Assembly: GCF_009857915.1 (NCBI RefSeq)
Contig: NZ_WWCM01000010.1
Span: 124,001 to 188,000 of the forward strand
Length of the DNA: 64,000 bases
Origin: Duganella qianjiadongensis
GTDB taxonomy: Bacteria; Pseudomonadota; Gammaproteobacteria; Burkholderiales; Burkholderiaceae_D
Reading direction: 5' to 3'
How positions within the stretch are numbered: the first letter of the stretch is position 1; every line of letters begins with the position of its first letter. Below are positions 52,177-61,910 of this stretch, piece after piece. The notes beneath the pieces are model-generated. The model did not search any database and was not told the DNA's origin. It worked only from the letters and a program-made list of their open reading frames with translations. The translations under genes and the position numbers were made by a program.

Positions 52177-53775
52177 GTGTCTCCAACTTTGACTCGCCGT
52201 CTGGCCCTGCTGGCCCAGCCTGAGCACCACGCGCTGCTGGGTGGCCTGCGCGGCATCGAACGCGAAACCCTGCGCGTGGACGCACACGGCCAGATGGCCA
52301 GCACGCCCCATCCGCTGGCGCTGGGCTCGGCCCTGACGCACCCGCAGATCACGACCGATTACGCCGAGTCCCTGCTGGAATTCATTACGCCGGCCGAAAC
52401 CGACATCGCCGACACCATCGCCAAGCTCGATGGCATCCACCGCTATGCCTACAGCAAGCTGGGACAGGAACTGCTGTGGAGCCAGTCCATGCCGGCCGCC
52501 CTGCCGGCCGAGCAAGACATCGCCATTGCCTGGTATGGCAGCTCGAACATGGGCATGCTCAAGCATGTGTACCGGCGCGGCCTGGCGCTGCGCTACGGCA
52601 AAGCCATGCAGTGCATCGCCGGCATCCATTACAACTACTCGCTGGACGAAGACCTGTGGCGTTTGCTGGCGGCCAGCGAGCCGGCGGCCCGCCCGCTCAG
52701 CGCCAAGGCCTACCAGTCGGACGCCTATCTGGCTACCATCCGCAATTTCCGCCGCTACAGCTGGCTGCTGATGTATCTGTTCGGCGCCTCGCCAGCGCTG
52801 CAGACGGGTTTCCTGCGCGGCCGTGCGCACCAGCTGGTAACCCTGTCGGACGATACCCTCTACCTGCCCTATGCCACCAGCCTGCGCATGAGCGACCTCG
52901 GTTACCAGAACGATGCCCAGTCCGGCCTGAGCCCGCACGAAAACTGTCTGGACAGCTATGTGGCCGCGCTCACCAAAGCCGTCAACCAGCCCTATGCGCC
53001 GTATGCAGCGCTGGGCACCAAGCGCGATGGCGAGTGGATACAGCTGAGCACCAACGTGCTGCAGATCGAAAACGAGTACTACGCCACCATCCGGCCGAAA
53101 CGGGTGATCCAGACGGGCGAGCGGCCTATCCAGGCGCTGTGCTCGCGCGGCGTGCAGTACATCGAAGTACGCTGCATGGATGTCGATCCGTTCGAGCCGG
53201 TCGGCATCAGCCTGACGGCCGGCCGTTTCCTCGATACCTTCCTGCTGTTCTGCGCGCTCGAACACAGCGCCGCCATCACGCCGGAAGAAGGCTTGCGCCA
53301 TACCGCCAACTTTGCCCGCACCGTCAAGGAAGGCCGCCGTCCCGGCCTGCTGCTGGACCGCGGCGATGCCGCTGTCACCCTGCAGGAATGGGGCCAGCAG
53401 TTGCTGGAACAGATGGCGCCCGTGGCGGCCCTGCTCGATGCCCGCCATGGCGACAGTTCGCACAGCAGCGCGCTGGCCGAGCAGGCCGCCAAGCTGGCCG
53501 ATGCCAGCCTGACGCCGTCGGCCAAAGTGCTGGCCGCGCTGCGCGAACACGGCAACTCGTTTGCCGCTTTCGGGCTGGCGCAAAGCCAGCGCCATGCCGC
53601 CTACTTCCGCAGCCATGCGCCTAGCGCCGAAGAAAACGCCTATTTCGACCAGCTGGCCACGGCCTCGCTGGACGAGCAGGCGGAGATGGAGGCGGCACCG
53701 CGCATTCCGTTCGACGACTACGTGGCAGCCTACCGCGCCAGCAATCTCTGCCACTCCAGCGGCGAATGCGACTAA
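52177..53775 (+). CDS. gshA: Glutamate-cysteine ligase
   Basis: 532 residues, proteobacterial type 1 Gsh[21 protein letters not shown] near the start and the [20 protein letters not shown] and [19 protein letters not shown] blocks are characteristic. It makes gamma-glutamylcysteine, the first step of glutathione synthesis, in the cytoplasm. The start is a GTG after AAAGGAAA. The second gene, gshB, is not in the window. A polyamine-related hydrolase gene follows by 40 bases. Confidence 0.95.
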   Translation: MSPTLTRRLALLAQPEHHALLGGLRGIERETLRVDAHGQMASTPHPLALGSALTHPQITTDYAESLLEFITPAETDIADTIAKLDGIHRYAYSKLGQELLWSQSMPAALPAEQDIAIAWYGSSNMGMLKHVYRRGLALRYGKAMQCIAGIHYNYSLDEDLWRLLAASEPAARPLSAKAYQSDAYLATIRNFRRYSWLLMYLFGASPALQTGFLRGRAHQLVTLSDDTLYLPYATSLRMSDLGYQNDAQSGLSPHENCLDSYVAALTKAVNQPYAPYAALGTKRDGEWIQLSTNVLQIENEYYATIRPKRVIQTGERPIQALCSRGVQYIEVRCMDVDPFEPVGISLTAGRFLDTFLLFCALEHSAAITPEEGLRHTANFARTVKEGRRPGLLLDRGDAAVTLQEWGQQLLEQMAPVAALLDARHGDSSHSSALAEQAAKLADASLTPSAKVLAALREHGNSFAAFGLAQSQRHAAYFRSHAPSAEENAYFDQLATASLDEQAEMEAAPRIPFDDYVAAYRASNLCHSSGECD

Positions 53776-53815
53776 ACTAGGGGCTTGTACACCGCAGCCA
53801 TTGCGCGAGGCCCCT

Positions 53816-54859
53816 TTGCTCACCTTCTACAACGAACTGCACGCCCAGCACCGCGGCCGCCACGAATTCTTCCGTGGCGAGCTGACACCCTGCTTCGAAA
53901 AACCGGAGCGGGTCGACAGCGTGCTGGCCGAACTGGGGCGGCGCGGGCTGGGGCGCATCGTCACGCCGCAAGGGGTGCCGCTGATGTCGCTGGAACGCAT
54001 CCACACGCCGCGCTATCTGCACTTCCTGCGCCATGCCTGGGCCGACTGGCTGGCGCTCGATCCGGCCAATGCCGGCAAGGACGCCTTCCCTGCGGTATGG
54101 CCGGTGCGCTCGCTGCGCAGCGATATCGAACCCGATAATTTCTGCGCCAAGCTGGGGCTGTACTCGATGGATAGCGGCACGCCGCTCACGGCCGGCACCT
54201 GGACGGCCGCCAAGACGGGCGCCGATTGCGCCGTCAATGCCGCCCATGCGCTGCGCCTCGGTGAACGCGGTGCCTTCGTGCTGAGCCGCCCGCCCGGCCA
54301 CCACGCCGGTGCCGATTTCTACGGCGGCTACTGCTTCCTCAACAATGCCGCGCTGGCCGCCCAGCACATGCTCGACGATGGCGCGCGCCGCGTCGCCATC
54401 CTCGATCTCGACTACCACCACGGCAATGGCACGCAGAGCATCTTCTATGGCCGCAGCGATGTGCTGTTCATTTCCATCCACGCCGATCCGCGCTACGAAT
54501 ACCCGTTCTATCTGGGCCATGCCGACGAAAAAGGCGAAGGCGCGGGGCAAGGCTTCAACCTGAATCTGCCGCTGCCGGCCGGCAGCAGCGCGGCCAGCTG
54601 GTTCAGCGCACTGGAAACGGCCTGCATCCGCCTGGGCAGCTTCGCGCCCGATGCGCTGGTGGTGTCGCTGGGGGTGGATACCTTTGCCGGCGATCCGCTG
54701 TCGCGCTTCGCGCTGCAGAGCGCCGATTACCTGCGCATCGGCGAACGGCTGGCCTATCTGAACCTGCCCACCGCCTTCATTTTCGAAGGCGGCTATGCCG
54801 TCAAGGAACTGGGCACCAATGTGGTCAATGTGCTGGAAGGCTACGAAACTGCGCTATAA
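53816..54859 (+). CDS. Acetylpolyamine amidohydrolase (histone deacetylase superfamily)
   Basis: 347 residues from a TTG at 53816 with GAGG about 6 bases before it; there is no ATG near the proper N-terminus. The start LTFYNELHAQHRGRHEFFRG and WPVRSLRSDIEPDNFCAKLG match acetylpolyamine amidohydrolases rather than other HDAC-fold proteins. Zinc ligands lie in ILDLDYHHGNGTQ (Asp, His) and SLGVDTFAGDP (Asp), and the catalytic tyrosine is in EGGYAV. It removes acetyl groups from spermidine, putrescine or similar amines. It follows gshA by 40 bases and may be co-transcribed. Confidence 0.9.
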   Translation: MLTFYNELHAQHRGRHEFFRGELTPCFEKPERVDSVLAELGRRGLGRIVTPQGVPLMSLERIHTPRYLHFLRHAWADWLALDPANAGKDAFPAVWPVRSLRSDIEPDNFCAKLGLYSMDSGTPLTAGTWTAAKTGADCAVNAAHALRLGERGAFVLSRPPGHHAGADFYGGYCFLNNAALAAQHMLDDGARRVAILDLDYHHGNGTQSIFYGRSDVLFISIHADPRYEYPFYLGHADEKGEGAGQGFNLNLPLPAGSSAASWFSALETACIRLGSFAPDALVVSLGVDTFAGDPLSRFALQSADYLRIGERLAYLNLPTAFIFEGGYAVKELGTNVVNVLEGYETAL

Positions 54860-54980
54860 CAGCGCTAGTCTGTACGCGATCCATCCCGTCGGTGACCAAC
54901 ACCAACGCTACTCACCTCGGACGCTGCGCTGGCCCGCTACCCCGGGCCAGTGCAAAAAATCTGAATTTTAAAAATTTCCA

Positions 54981-55019
54981 ATTAAATCGCTTGCTATTTA
55001 ATTTTGCGCGATGTATATT
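54981..55019 (+). promoter_or_regulatory. ohr promoter with overlapping inverted repeat (OhrR-like operator)
   Basis: A promoter TTGCTA (54991-54996), 17 bases, TATATT (55014-55019) is overlapped by an AT-rich inverted repeat ATTAAAT-N8-ATTTAAT (54981-55002). A related pattern, AAATAGC-AC-GCTATAC, follows near 55058. AT-rich dyads over the -35 are what MarR-type OhrR repressors bind. No ohrR gene is in the window. Confidence 0.6.
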
Positions 55020-55114
55020 GCACACATGGACGCAAGAAAACGTCCGGAATTGCAAATCAAATAGCACGCTATACAATCGCCAACAACGTATTTTTATCTA
55101 AAAAGGAAACCATC

Positions 55115-55540
55115 ATGTCGATCCAACAAGTTCTGTACCGCGCCAATGCTAAATCCACCGGTGGCCGTGAAGGCCGCGCTGTCTCGTCGGACGGCGTACT
55201 GGATGTGAAACTGACCACCCCGAAAGAACTGGGCGGCGCCGGCGCCGTGGGCACCAACCCTGAACAGCTGTTCGCCGCCGGCTACTCGGCCTGCTTCATC
55301 GGCGCACTGAAATTTGTCGGCGGCCGCGACAAGATCGCCGTACCAGCCGATGTAGCTATCGACGCCACCGTCGGTATCGGCGCCATCGAAACGGGCTTCG
55401 GCATCGAAGTGGAACTGAAAATCTCGCTGCCGGGTGTGGCGCGCGACGTGGCCGAGAAACTGGTAGCCGCTGCCCACATCGTCTGCCCTTACTCGAACGC
55501 TACGCGCGGCAACATCGACGTCACCCTGACCATCGTTTAA
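55115..55540 (+). CDS. ohr: Organic hydroperoxide resistance protein
   Basis: 141 residues of the Ohr/OsmC family. The redox cysteines are C60 ([12 protein letters not shown]) and C124 ([14 protein letters not shown]), with [11 protein letters not shown] before the first. It reduces organic hydroperoxides using lipoylated proteins. The ATG follows AAAAGGAAA; the frame is open upstream through the operator but is not coding. A GC-rich dyad (GCAGCGGC...GCCGCTGC, 55550-55571) follows without a T tract. Confidence 0.95.
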   Translation: MSIQQVLYRANAKSTGGREGRAVSSDGVLDVKLTTPKELGGAGAVGTNPEQLFAAGYSACFIGALKFVGGRDKIAVPADVAIDATVGIGAIETGFGIEVELKISLPGVARDVAEKLVAAAHIVCPYSNATRGNIDVTLTIV

Positions 55541-55632
55541 GCGCCGCGCCGCAGCGGCTGTACAGCCGCTGCCGCTACTATCGCGCCAGCCTTTGCCCTA
55601 CAATCAGGCTTTCCCCACTACAGGAAGCTGCG

Positions 55633-56085
55633 ATGATTGAATGGCAATGGCTGGCGTTTGACGATATTCCCCGCCACGACTGGTATCAGGTACTGCTGCA
55701 GCGCCAGCAGGTGTTCATCCTCGAACAGACCTGCCTCTATCCCGACATCGACGGCTGCGATCCGCTCTGCCACCACCTGATGGCCTGGCGCGAGATAGCC
55801 GGCGTGCGCACGCTGGTGGCCTATCTGCGCTGTGTGCCGCCCGGCGTGAAATACGCGGAAATGTCGCTGGGCCGGGTGCTCACTACCCAGGCCGGGCGCG
55901 GCAGCGGCATCGGCCACGCCTTGCTGGCCAAGGCCATTCCGCTGGCCGAAGCGCTGCATCCGGGCCATGGCTTCCGCATCGGTGCGCAAGCCCATCTGGA
56001 AAAATTCTACGGCGGCTACGGCTTCCGCACCGTCACCGAGCCGTATGACGAGGACGGCATCATGCACATCGATATGGTGCGCTAA
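55633..56085 (+). CDS. elaA: GNAT-family acetyltransferase ElaA
   Basis: 150 residues. The conserved ElaA features are visible: WQVF-type start with QRQQVFILEQTCLYPDIDG, the acetyl-CoA loop in TTQAGRGSGIGHALL and the end HLEKFYGGYGFRTVTEPYDE. The acetyl acceptor is not known. The ATG follows AGGAAG. The gene ends six bases before a terminator shared with the convergent FKBP gene. Confidence 0.92.
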   Translation: MIEWQWLAFDDIPRHDWYQVLLQRQQVFILEQTCLYPDIDGCDPLCHHLMAWREIAGVRTLVAYLRCVPPGVKYAEMSLGRVLTTQAGRGSGIGHALLAKAIPLAEALHPGHGFRIGAQAHLEKFYGGYGFRTVTEPYDEDGIMHIDMVR

Positions 56086-56116
56086 AAAAGAAAAGGCAGC
56101 CGAAGCTGCCTTTTCT
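56086..56116. terminator. Bidirectional terminator between elaA and the FKBP gene
   Basis: A 10-bp stem AAAAGGCAGC-CGAA-GCTGCCTTTT (56091-56114) with A and T tracts at both sides. Confidence 0.92.
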
Positions 56117-56133
56117 TTCATCATCGCCCAGGT

Positions 56134-56985
56134 TTATTTCACCGTCACCAGCTGGATATCGAAGATCAGCGTGGAGTTGGCCGGAATATTGCCCTGTGCA
56201 ACCGAACCGTAAGCGAGGCTAGGCGGTATGGTCAGGGTACGGGTACCGCCTGCCAGCATGCCGACCAGACCCTGATCCCAGCCTGCGATCACTTTACCGG
56301 CACCCAGCACGAAGTCGAAGGTGCTGCCGCCTACATTCGATTCGATCTTGTTGCCGCGCAGATTAGCCTTGGTGCCGTCATACAGATACAGGGTGTAGTA
56401 GACGCTCAAAGTCTTGCCCGATGCCGCAGCCGTACCGCTACCCAGCACCACATCGAGGCTGGTCAGAGTCGTCGGCGGTGGCACCACGGCCGGAATAATC
56501 CCCTTGGTCACGTCGACCAGTTCGAAGTCATACACCAGCGGGCTATTGGCCGGAATGGCGGCATAGGTAATGCCGTTGGTGGTTACCGCTGCGCGCGAGC
56601 TGGTGCCATACGCCATATTGGCCGGCAGAATGGCAGTGCGCTTGCCGCCGATTTTCATGCCGATGATGGTCTGGTCCCAGCCCGTCACCACATTGCCCAC
56701 GCCCAGCGTGAACGGTGCCGCCGGCTTGCCCGTATCGACCGAGCTTTCCACTTTGGCGCCTTTGAAATCAGCCTTGGTGGAGTCGTACAGATAGCCCACC
56801 AGATTGATGGTGACCAGATCACCGGCTGCTGCCACGGCACCGGTACCAACCAGTGTTTCCGTCACTTTATAAGCCGGTTGCACGATCACAGGCGTTACCG
56901 GAGTCTTATCGGTACCGCCGCCGCCACATGCCGTCAGGGCTGCCGCGCAAACAGCTGCCGCCACAATTTGAAACATCGATTTCAT
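56134..56985 (-). CDS. Lipoprotein with two FKBP-type peptidyl-prolyl isomerase domains
   Basis: 283 residues. The lipobox LTAC near residue 20 is followed by a Gly-rich linker and two FKBP domains, about 50-165 (GWDQTIIGMKIGGKRTAILP, AYGTSSRA, IPANSPLVYDFELVDV) and 175-283 (GWDQGLVGMLAGGTRTLTIP, AYGSVAQGNIPANSTLIFDI). The second keeps a compact active-site pattern; the first carries a longer loop. It probably helps protein folding in the periplasm. The start at 56985 has AGGTG before it. The frame continues upstream but the lipoprotein signal fixes the start. Confidence 0.9.
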   Translation of the reverse strand: MKSMFQIVAAAVCAAALTACGGGGTDKTPVTPVIVQPAYKVTETLVGTGAVAAAGDLVTINLVGYLYDSTKADFKGAKVESSVDTGKPAAPFTLGVGNVVTGWDQTIIGMKIGGKRTAILPANMAYGTSSRAAVTTNGITYAAIPANSPLVYDFELVDVTKGIIPAVVPPPTTLTSLDVVLGSGTAAASGKTLSVYYTLYLYDGTKANLRGNKIESNVGGSTFDFVLGAGKVIAGWDQGLVGMLAGGTRTLTIPPSLAYGSVAQGNIPANSTLIFDIQLVTVK

Positions 56986-57114
56986 GGTCACCTTCGAGGA
57001 GTATTCGTTGTAAGCCGTGCGCCCCCGGGCGCTACGGAGCAGAAGTGTAGCAGAGAGCGGGGCTGGCGCCCCGGTCACTACATTCAGTTACATCTTTTTA
57101 ACACGCTAGCGGGC

Positions 57115-58995
57115 TTAAATTTCCACCTGCGTGCCCAGTTCGATCACCCGGTTGGTCGGAATCTGGTAGTAGTCGGCGGCGCCGCGGGCATTGCGCGACA
57201 TGGCCACGAACAGGTGTTCGCGCCACGTTGCCATGCCGGAGCCCGGGGTCGAGATCACCGTCTGGCGAGCGATGAAGAAGGAAGTCTCCATCATCTCGAA
57301 GGTCATGCCCAGACGTTCGCACTGCGCCAGCGCTTTCGGAATATCGGGTTCGTCCTTGAAGCCGTAGTGCACATTGAGCTGGTAGCACTGGTGACCAAGG
57401 TCGGTAATCTTCACCTGCTCCTCGGCCGGCACCCATGGCTCTTCCACCACGTGGACGGTAAAGAACACCACGCGTTCGTGCAGCACCTTGTTGTGCGACA
57501 GGTTATGCAGCAGAGCGTGCGGCACACCATCGCTCTCGCCACGCAGGAAGATGGCGGTGCCGTACACGCGGGTAGGCGGCGCCACGAACAGCGAAGAGAG
57601 GAACTCTTCCAGCGGAATCGCGTGCTTCTGCAGATTCTGGAACACCAGCTGGCGGCCGCGCTTCCAGGTCAGCATGGTGGTGAACAGGATAATCGCCAGC
57701 AGCAGAGGGAACCAGCCACCATGGAACAGTTTGAGCGTGCTGGCCGAGAACAGCAGCACGTCGATCACGATGAAGAAGCCGGTGGCACCGATGCACAGCC
57801 ACAGCGGCAGGTTCCAGCGGTAGCGGATCACGAAGAAGGTCAGCACGGTGGTGGCCAGCATGGTGGCCGTGACGGCGATACCGTAGGCGCCGGCCAGCAT
57901 TTCCGAGGAACCGAAACCGACCACGGCCATCAGCACGACAGCCAGCTGCAGCCAGTTCACGGCCGGAATATAGATCTGGCCGATTTCGCTGGCCGAGGTA
58001 TGCATGATGCGCATGCGTGGCAGCAGGCCCAGCGCGATGGCCTGCTTGGTCATCGAGAAGGTGCCGGAAATGGTCGCCTGCGAAGCAATCACCGTGGCCA
58101 GCGTCGACAGCGCCACCAGCGGGTAGACGCTCCACGCGCCCAGCTGCTGGAAGAAGGGGTTGGAAATGGCTTCGGGACGGGTCAGCAGCAGTGCGCCCTG
58201 GCCCAGATAATTGAGCGCCAGCGCCGGGAACACGATCAGGAACCACGCCACGCGGATAGGATGTTTGCCGAAGTGGCCCATGTCGGCATACAGCGCTTCG
58301 GCGCCGGTAAACGCCAGTACCACGGCGCCCAGTGCGACGAAGGCAATCATGCGGTTTTCGAACATGAAGCGCAGCGCGTGCAGGGGATTGAGCGCCGTTA
58401 AAATTTCAGGCGCGGCCAGAATATTAATCACGCCCATCACGGCTAGTGCGGCAAACCAGATCACCATGATAGGGCCGAACCAGCGGCCGATACCGGCCGT
58501 GCCCTTGTGCTGCACGGCGTACAGCGACACCAGTACGATAATAGTGAGCGGCACGATGTACTGTTCCAGACCGGGCGCAGCCACGTCCAGACCTTCGATC
58601 GCGCTCAGCACGGAAATGGCGGGAGTAATCACGCTATCGCCATAGAACATGGTGGCGCCGAATACGCCCAGCAGCATCAGCGCATAGTGCCAGCGCTGCG
58701 TCTGCTTGGTAACGGAACTCAGCGCCAGCGCCATCAGCGCCATGATCCCGCCCTCGCCGCGGTTGTCGGCGCGCAGCACCAGACTCACGTATTTAAGCGA
58801 AACGATCAGGGACAGGCCCCAGAAAATCAGGGAAATAATCCCCAGCAGATTAGCCTCGTTCAATTGCAGGCCATGCACGGGGTCAAAAATAGTCTTCAGG
58901 GTGTACAGCGGACTGGTACCGATGTCGCCGTAGACAATGCCCACGGCCGCCAGCGTAAGTCCGGCGAGACTGCTTTTCTTGTGATGCTCGGTCAA
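57115..58995 (-). CDS. kup: Potassium uptake protein Kup
   Basis: 626 residues from a TTG at 58995 (AGGTG 5 bases before), close to E. coli Kup (622). About 12 membrane helices begin with GLTLAAVGIVYGDIGTSPLY; FYGDSVITPAISVLSAIEGL and the cytoplasmic tail (about 450-626) are typical. It takes up potassium with protons. The frame is open to 59055 but there is no other start with a ribosome site. It is divergent from rarD. Confidence 0.94.
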   Translation of the reverse strand: MTEHHKKSSLAGLTLAAVGIVYGDIGTSPLYTLKTIFDPVHGLQLNEANLLGIISLIFWGLSLIVSLKYVSLVLRADNRGEGGIMALMALALSSVTKQTQRWHYALMLLGVFGATMFYGDSVITPAISVLSAIEGLDVAAPGLEQYIVPLTIIVLVSLYAVQHKGTAGIGRWFGPIMVIWFAALAVMGVINILAAPEILTALNPLHALRFMFENRMIAFVALGAVVLAFTGAEALYADMGHFGKHPIRVAWFLIVFPALALNYLGQGALLLTRPEAISNPFFQQLGAWSVYPLVALSTLATVIASQATISGTFSMTKQAIALGLLPRMRIMHTSASEIGQIYIPAVNWLQLAVVLMAVVGFGSSEMLAGAYGIAVTATMLATTVLTFFVIRYRWNLPLWLCIGATGFFIVIDVLLFSASTLKLFHGGWFPLLLAIILFTTMLTWKRGRQLVFQNLQKHAIPLEEFLSSLFVAPPTRVYGTAIFLRGESDGVPHALLHNLSHNKVLHERVVFFTVHVVEEPWVPAEEQVKITDLGHQCYQLNVHYGFKDEPDIPKALAQCERLGMTFEMMETSFFIARQTVISTPGSGMATWREHLFVAMSRNARGAADYYQIPTNRVIELGTQVEI

Positions 58996-59229
58996 GATTG
59001 CACCTGTTGTTGTTTTGGTGCATTGCACAATAGGCCAACTATTTGCAAAAGGCAAGGAGAATTTCGCATGACGGAATGTTCGATATTTCGATAACGACAG
59101 TGTACGCCGCTGTGCCCGGACTAGCGAGTTTTAGCGTGCTTTTCCGCCGCTTTCCGCCCCGCCCGCAGCAGCGCTACGCCATTTCAGCGATAATGGCCGA
59201 CCGCCACATCCCCGCCCGCTCAGTCTGTC

Positions 59230-60105
59230 ATGAACACCGGTATCTTATTCGCAACACTGTCCTTCTTCTGCTGGGGCATATTCCCGCTGTATTTCCACGC
59301 CATCAGCGCAGTGCCGGCCATGGAAATCCTCGCGCACCGGATGCTGTGGTCGCTGCTGTTCCTGATCATCGTGCTGAGCGTGCGCCAGCAATGGGGCTGG
59401 CTGCCGAAGGTGTTGCGCCAGCCGCGCGTGCTGGCCAGTTTTATCGCTTCCGCCGCCCTGCTGTCGGCCAACTGGTTTGTCTACATCTGGTCGGTAAACA
59501 ACGGCCACGTGATCGATGCCAGCCTCGGTTATTTCATCAATCCCCTGATAAATGTGCTGCTGGGCCAGCTGGTGCTGAAAGAGCAGCTGCGCCGTGGCCA
59601 GTGGCTGGCCATCGCCGTGGCGGCCGCGGGCGTTATGTGGCTGACCTGGCAGGCGGGACAACTGCCGTGGATTGCCTTAATTTTAGGCATCACCTTCGGC
59701 GGCTACGGCCTGCTGCGCAAAACCGCCGCGCTGGCGGCACTGGAAGGGCTGTCGCTGGAAACCATGCTGCTGTTCCCTGCCGCCCTCGTCTATGTGCTGT
59801 GGCTGACCAGCCAGGGCGCCAACACCTTTATCAACACGCCGGCCGACAGCACGCGCTGGCTGCTGGCAGCGGCCGGACCGATCACGGCGATACCGCTGCT
59901 GCTGTTTGCCGCCGGTGCAAGACGCATCCCCATGGCCGTGCTGGGCCTGCTGCAATATCTGTCACCCAGCATGCAGGCCCTGCTGGGCGTGTGGGTATTC
60001 CACGAAGCTTTCCCGCAGACGCGCCTGATCGGTTTTCTCATCATCTGGTCCGCCCTGCTGCTGTATGTGGCGGAAGGCCTGTGGCAGAGCAAACGCGCTA
60101 AATAG
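59230..60105 (+). CDS. rarD: EamA-family transporter RarD
   Basis: 291 residues with ten hydrophobic segments. SFFCWGIFPLYFHAISAVPA and HRMLWSLLFLIIVL at the start, NWFVYIWSVNNGHVIDASLG and GYFINPLINVLLG are RarD signatures. It is a drug/metabolite superfamily permease of unknown substrate. The ATG has little ribosome-site support. It lies 80 bases before ettA on the same strand. Confidence 0.93.
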   Translation: MNTGILFATLSFFCWGIFPLYFHAISAVPAMEILAHRMLWSLLFLIIVLSVRQQWGWLPKVLRQPRVLASFIASAALLSANWFVYIWSVNNGHVIDASLGYFINPLINVLLGQLVLKEQLRRGQWLAIAVAAAGVMWLTWQAGQLPWIALILGITFGGYGLLRKTAALAALEGLSLETMLLFPAALVYVLWLTSQGANTFINTPADSTRWLLAAAGPITAIPLLLFAAGARRIPMAVLGLLQYLSPSMQALLGVWVFHEAFPQTRLIGFLIIWSALLLYVAEGLWQSKRAK

Positions 60106-60185
60106 TGGGCGGGCGGCGGGATTTATCGTATCCTGTCGTCCTCTCCCGGATTTCATTGCATCCCTCACACTTTATCGAGATTTGA

Positions 60186-61853
60186 ATGGCAAATTACGTC
60201 TATACCATGAACCGCGTGGGCAAAATCGTCCCGCCCAAGCGCCAGATTCTGAAAGATATCTCGCTGTCCTTCTTCCCGGGCGCGAAGATCGGCGTGCTGG
60301 GCCTGAACGGCTCCGGTAAGTCGACCTTGCTGAAAATTATGGCAGGTCTGGATACCGACATTCAGGGCGAAGCCGTGCCTATGCCGGGCCTGAACATCGG
60401 CTACCTGCCGCAGGAACCGCAGCTCGATCCCGAAAAAACCGTCCGTCAGGAAGTGGAATCGGGGCTGGGCGAAGTGTTCGAAGCACAGGCCAAGCTGGAA
60501 GCCGTGTACGCCGCCTATGCGGAAGAAGACGCCGACTTCGACGCGCTGGCCACCGAACAGGCTAGGCTCGAAGCCATCATCTCCACCGCCGATGGCGGCA
60601 ATCTGAACCTGCAGCTGGAAATGGCTGCCGACGCCCTGCGTCTGCCGCCATGGGATGCCAAGATCGGCGTGCTGTCCGGCGGCGAAAAGCGCCGCGTGGC
60701 GCTGTGCAAGCTGCTGCTGTCCAAACCGGACATGCTGCTGCTCGACGAACCGACCAACCACCTTGATGCGGAATCGGTGGAATGGCTGGAGCAGTTCCTG
60801 CTGCGCTTCCCCGGCACCGTGGTCGGCATTACCCACGATCGCTACTTCCTCGACAACGCTGCCGAATGGATCCTGGAACTGGACCGCGGCCACGGCATTC
60901 CATGGAAGGGCAACTACTCGTCGTGGCTGGACCAGAAGTCCAACCGTCTGAAGCAGGAAGAAGCCAATGAATCGGCGCGCCAGAAAGCGCTGGCCAAAGA
61001 ACTGGAATGGTCGCGCCAGAATCCTAAAGCCCGTCAGGCCAAGTCGAAAGCCCGTCTGGCCCGCTTCAACGAACTGAGCGAATACGAATACCAGAAACGT
61101 AACGAAACCCAGGAGATCTTCATTCCTGTGGCCGAACGTCTGGGTAACGACGTGATCGAATTCAAGAACGTATCGAAAGCTTTCGGCGACCGTCTGCTGA
61201 TGGAAAACGTCTCGTTCACCATTCCACCGGGCGCTATCGTCGGCATCATCGGCCCGAACGGCGCCGGTAAATCGACCCTGTTCAAGATGATCGCCGGTCT
61301 GGATACGCCGGACAGCGGCGAAGTGGTGATCGGCCAGACCGCCCGCATCTCGCTGGTGGACCAAAGCCGCGACAAGCTCGCCGACAACAAGACCGTGTTC
61401 GACGACGTCTCCGGCGGCGCCGACATGCTGACCGTGGGCCGCTTCGACATGCCGTCGCGCGCCTATCTGGGCCGCTTCAACTTCAAGGGTTCCGACCAGC
61501 AGAAGATCGTCGGCAATCTGTCCGGTGGTGAGCGTGGCCGTCTGCATCTGGCCAAGACCCTGCTCAAAGGCGGCAACGTACTGCTGCTGGATGAACCATC
61601 GAACGATCTGGACGTGGAAACCCTGCGTGCGCTGGAAGACGCGCTGCTGGAATTCGCCGGTTCCGTGCTGGTGATCTCGCACGATCGCTGGTTCCTCGAC
61701 CGTATCGCCACCCACATCCTGGCCTTCGAAGGCAATTCGCAAGTGACCTTCTTCGACGGTAACTATCAGGAATACGAAGCCGACAAGAAGAAACGTCTGG
61801 GTGAAGAAGGCGCCAAGCCTAAGCGTATCCGCTACAAGCCGCTGACCACCTAA
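60186..61853 (+). CDS. ettA: Energy-dependent translational throttle protein EttA (ABC-F)
   Basis: 555 residues, equal to E. coli EttA. Two ABC domains: Walker A GLNGSGKSTLLK and signature LSGGEKRR in the first, GPNGAGKSTLFK and LSGGERGR in the second. Between them is the charged linker (about 245-320) that contacts the P-site tRNA. There are no membrane segments. EttA binds the ribosomal E site and links translation to the ATP/ADP ratio. A strong terminator follows. Confidence 0.97.
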   Translation: MANYVYTMNRVGKIVPPKRQILKDISLSFFPGAKIGVLGLNGSGKSTLLKIMAGLDTDIQGEAVPMPGLNIGYLPQEPQLDPEKTVRQEVESGLGEVFEAQAKLEAVYAAYAEEDADFDALATEQARLEAIISTADGGNLNLQLEMAADALRLPPWDAKIGVLSGGEKRRVALCKLLLSKPDMLLLDEPTNHLDAESVEWLEQFLLRFPGTVVGITHDRYFLDNAAEWILELDRGHGIPWKGNYSSWLDQKSNRLKQEEANESARQKALAKELEWSRQNPKARQAKSKARLARFNELSEYEYQKRNETQEIFIPVAERLGNDVIEFKNVSKAFGDRLLMENVSFTIPPGAIVGIIGPNGAGKSTLFKMIAGLDTPDSGEVVIGQTARISLVDQSRDKLADNKTVFDDVSGGADMLTVGRFDMPSRAYLGRFNFKGSDQQKIVGNLSGGERGRLHLAKTLLKGGNVLLLDEPSNDLDVETLRALEDALLEFAGSVLVISHDRWFLDRIATHILAFEGNSQVTFFDGNYQEYEADKKKRLGEEGAKPKRIRYKPLTT

Positions 61854-61870
61854 GCGACCTTGAAAACGCA

Positions 61871-61899
61871 GAAAGCCACCGCAAGGTGGCTTTCTTTTT
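61871..61899. terminator. Terminator between ettA and the outer-membrane protein gene
   Basis: A 10-bp stem GAAAGCCACC-GCAA-GGTGGCTTTC followed by five T. It ends the rightward ettA unit and lies just past the end of the convergent OmpA-like gene. Confidence 0.92.
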
Positions 61900-61910
61900 G
61901 TCTGCTGCGC

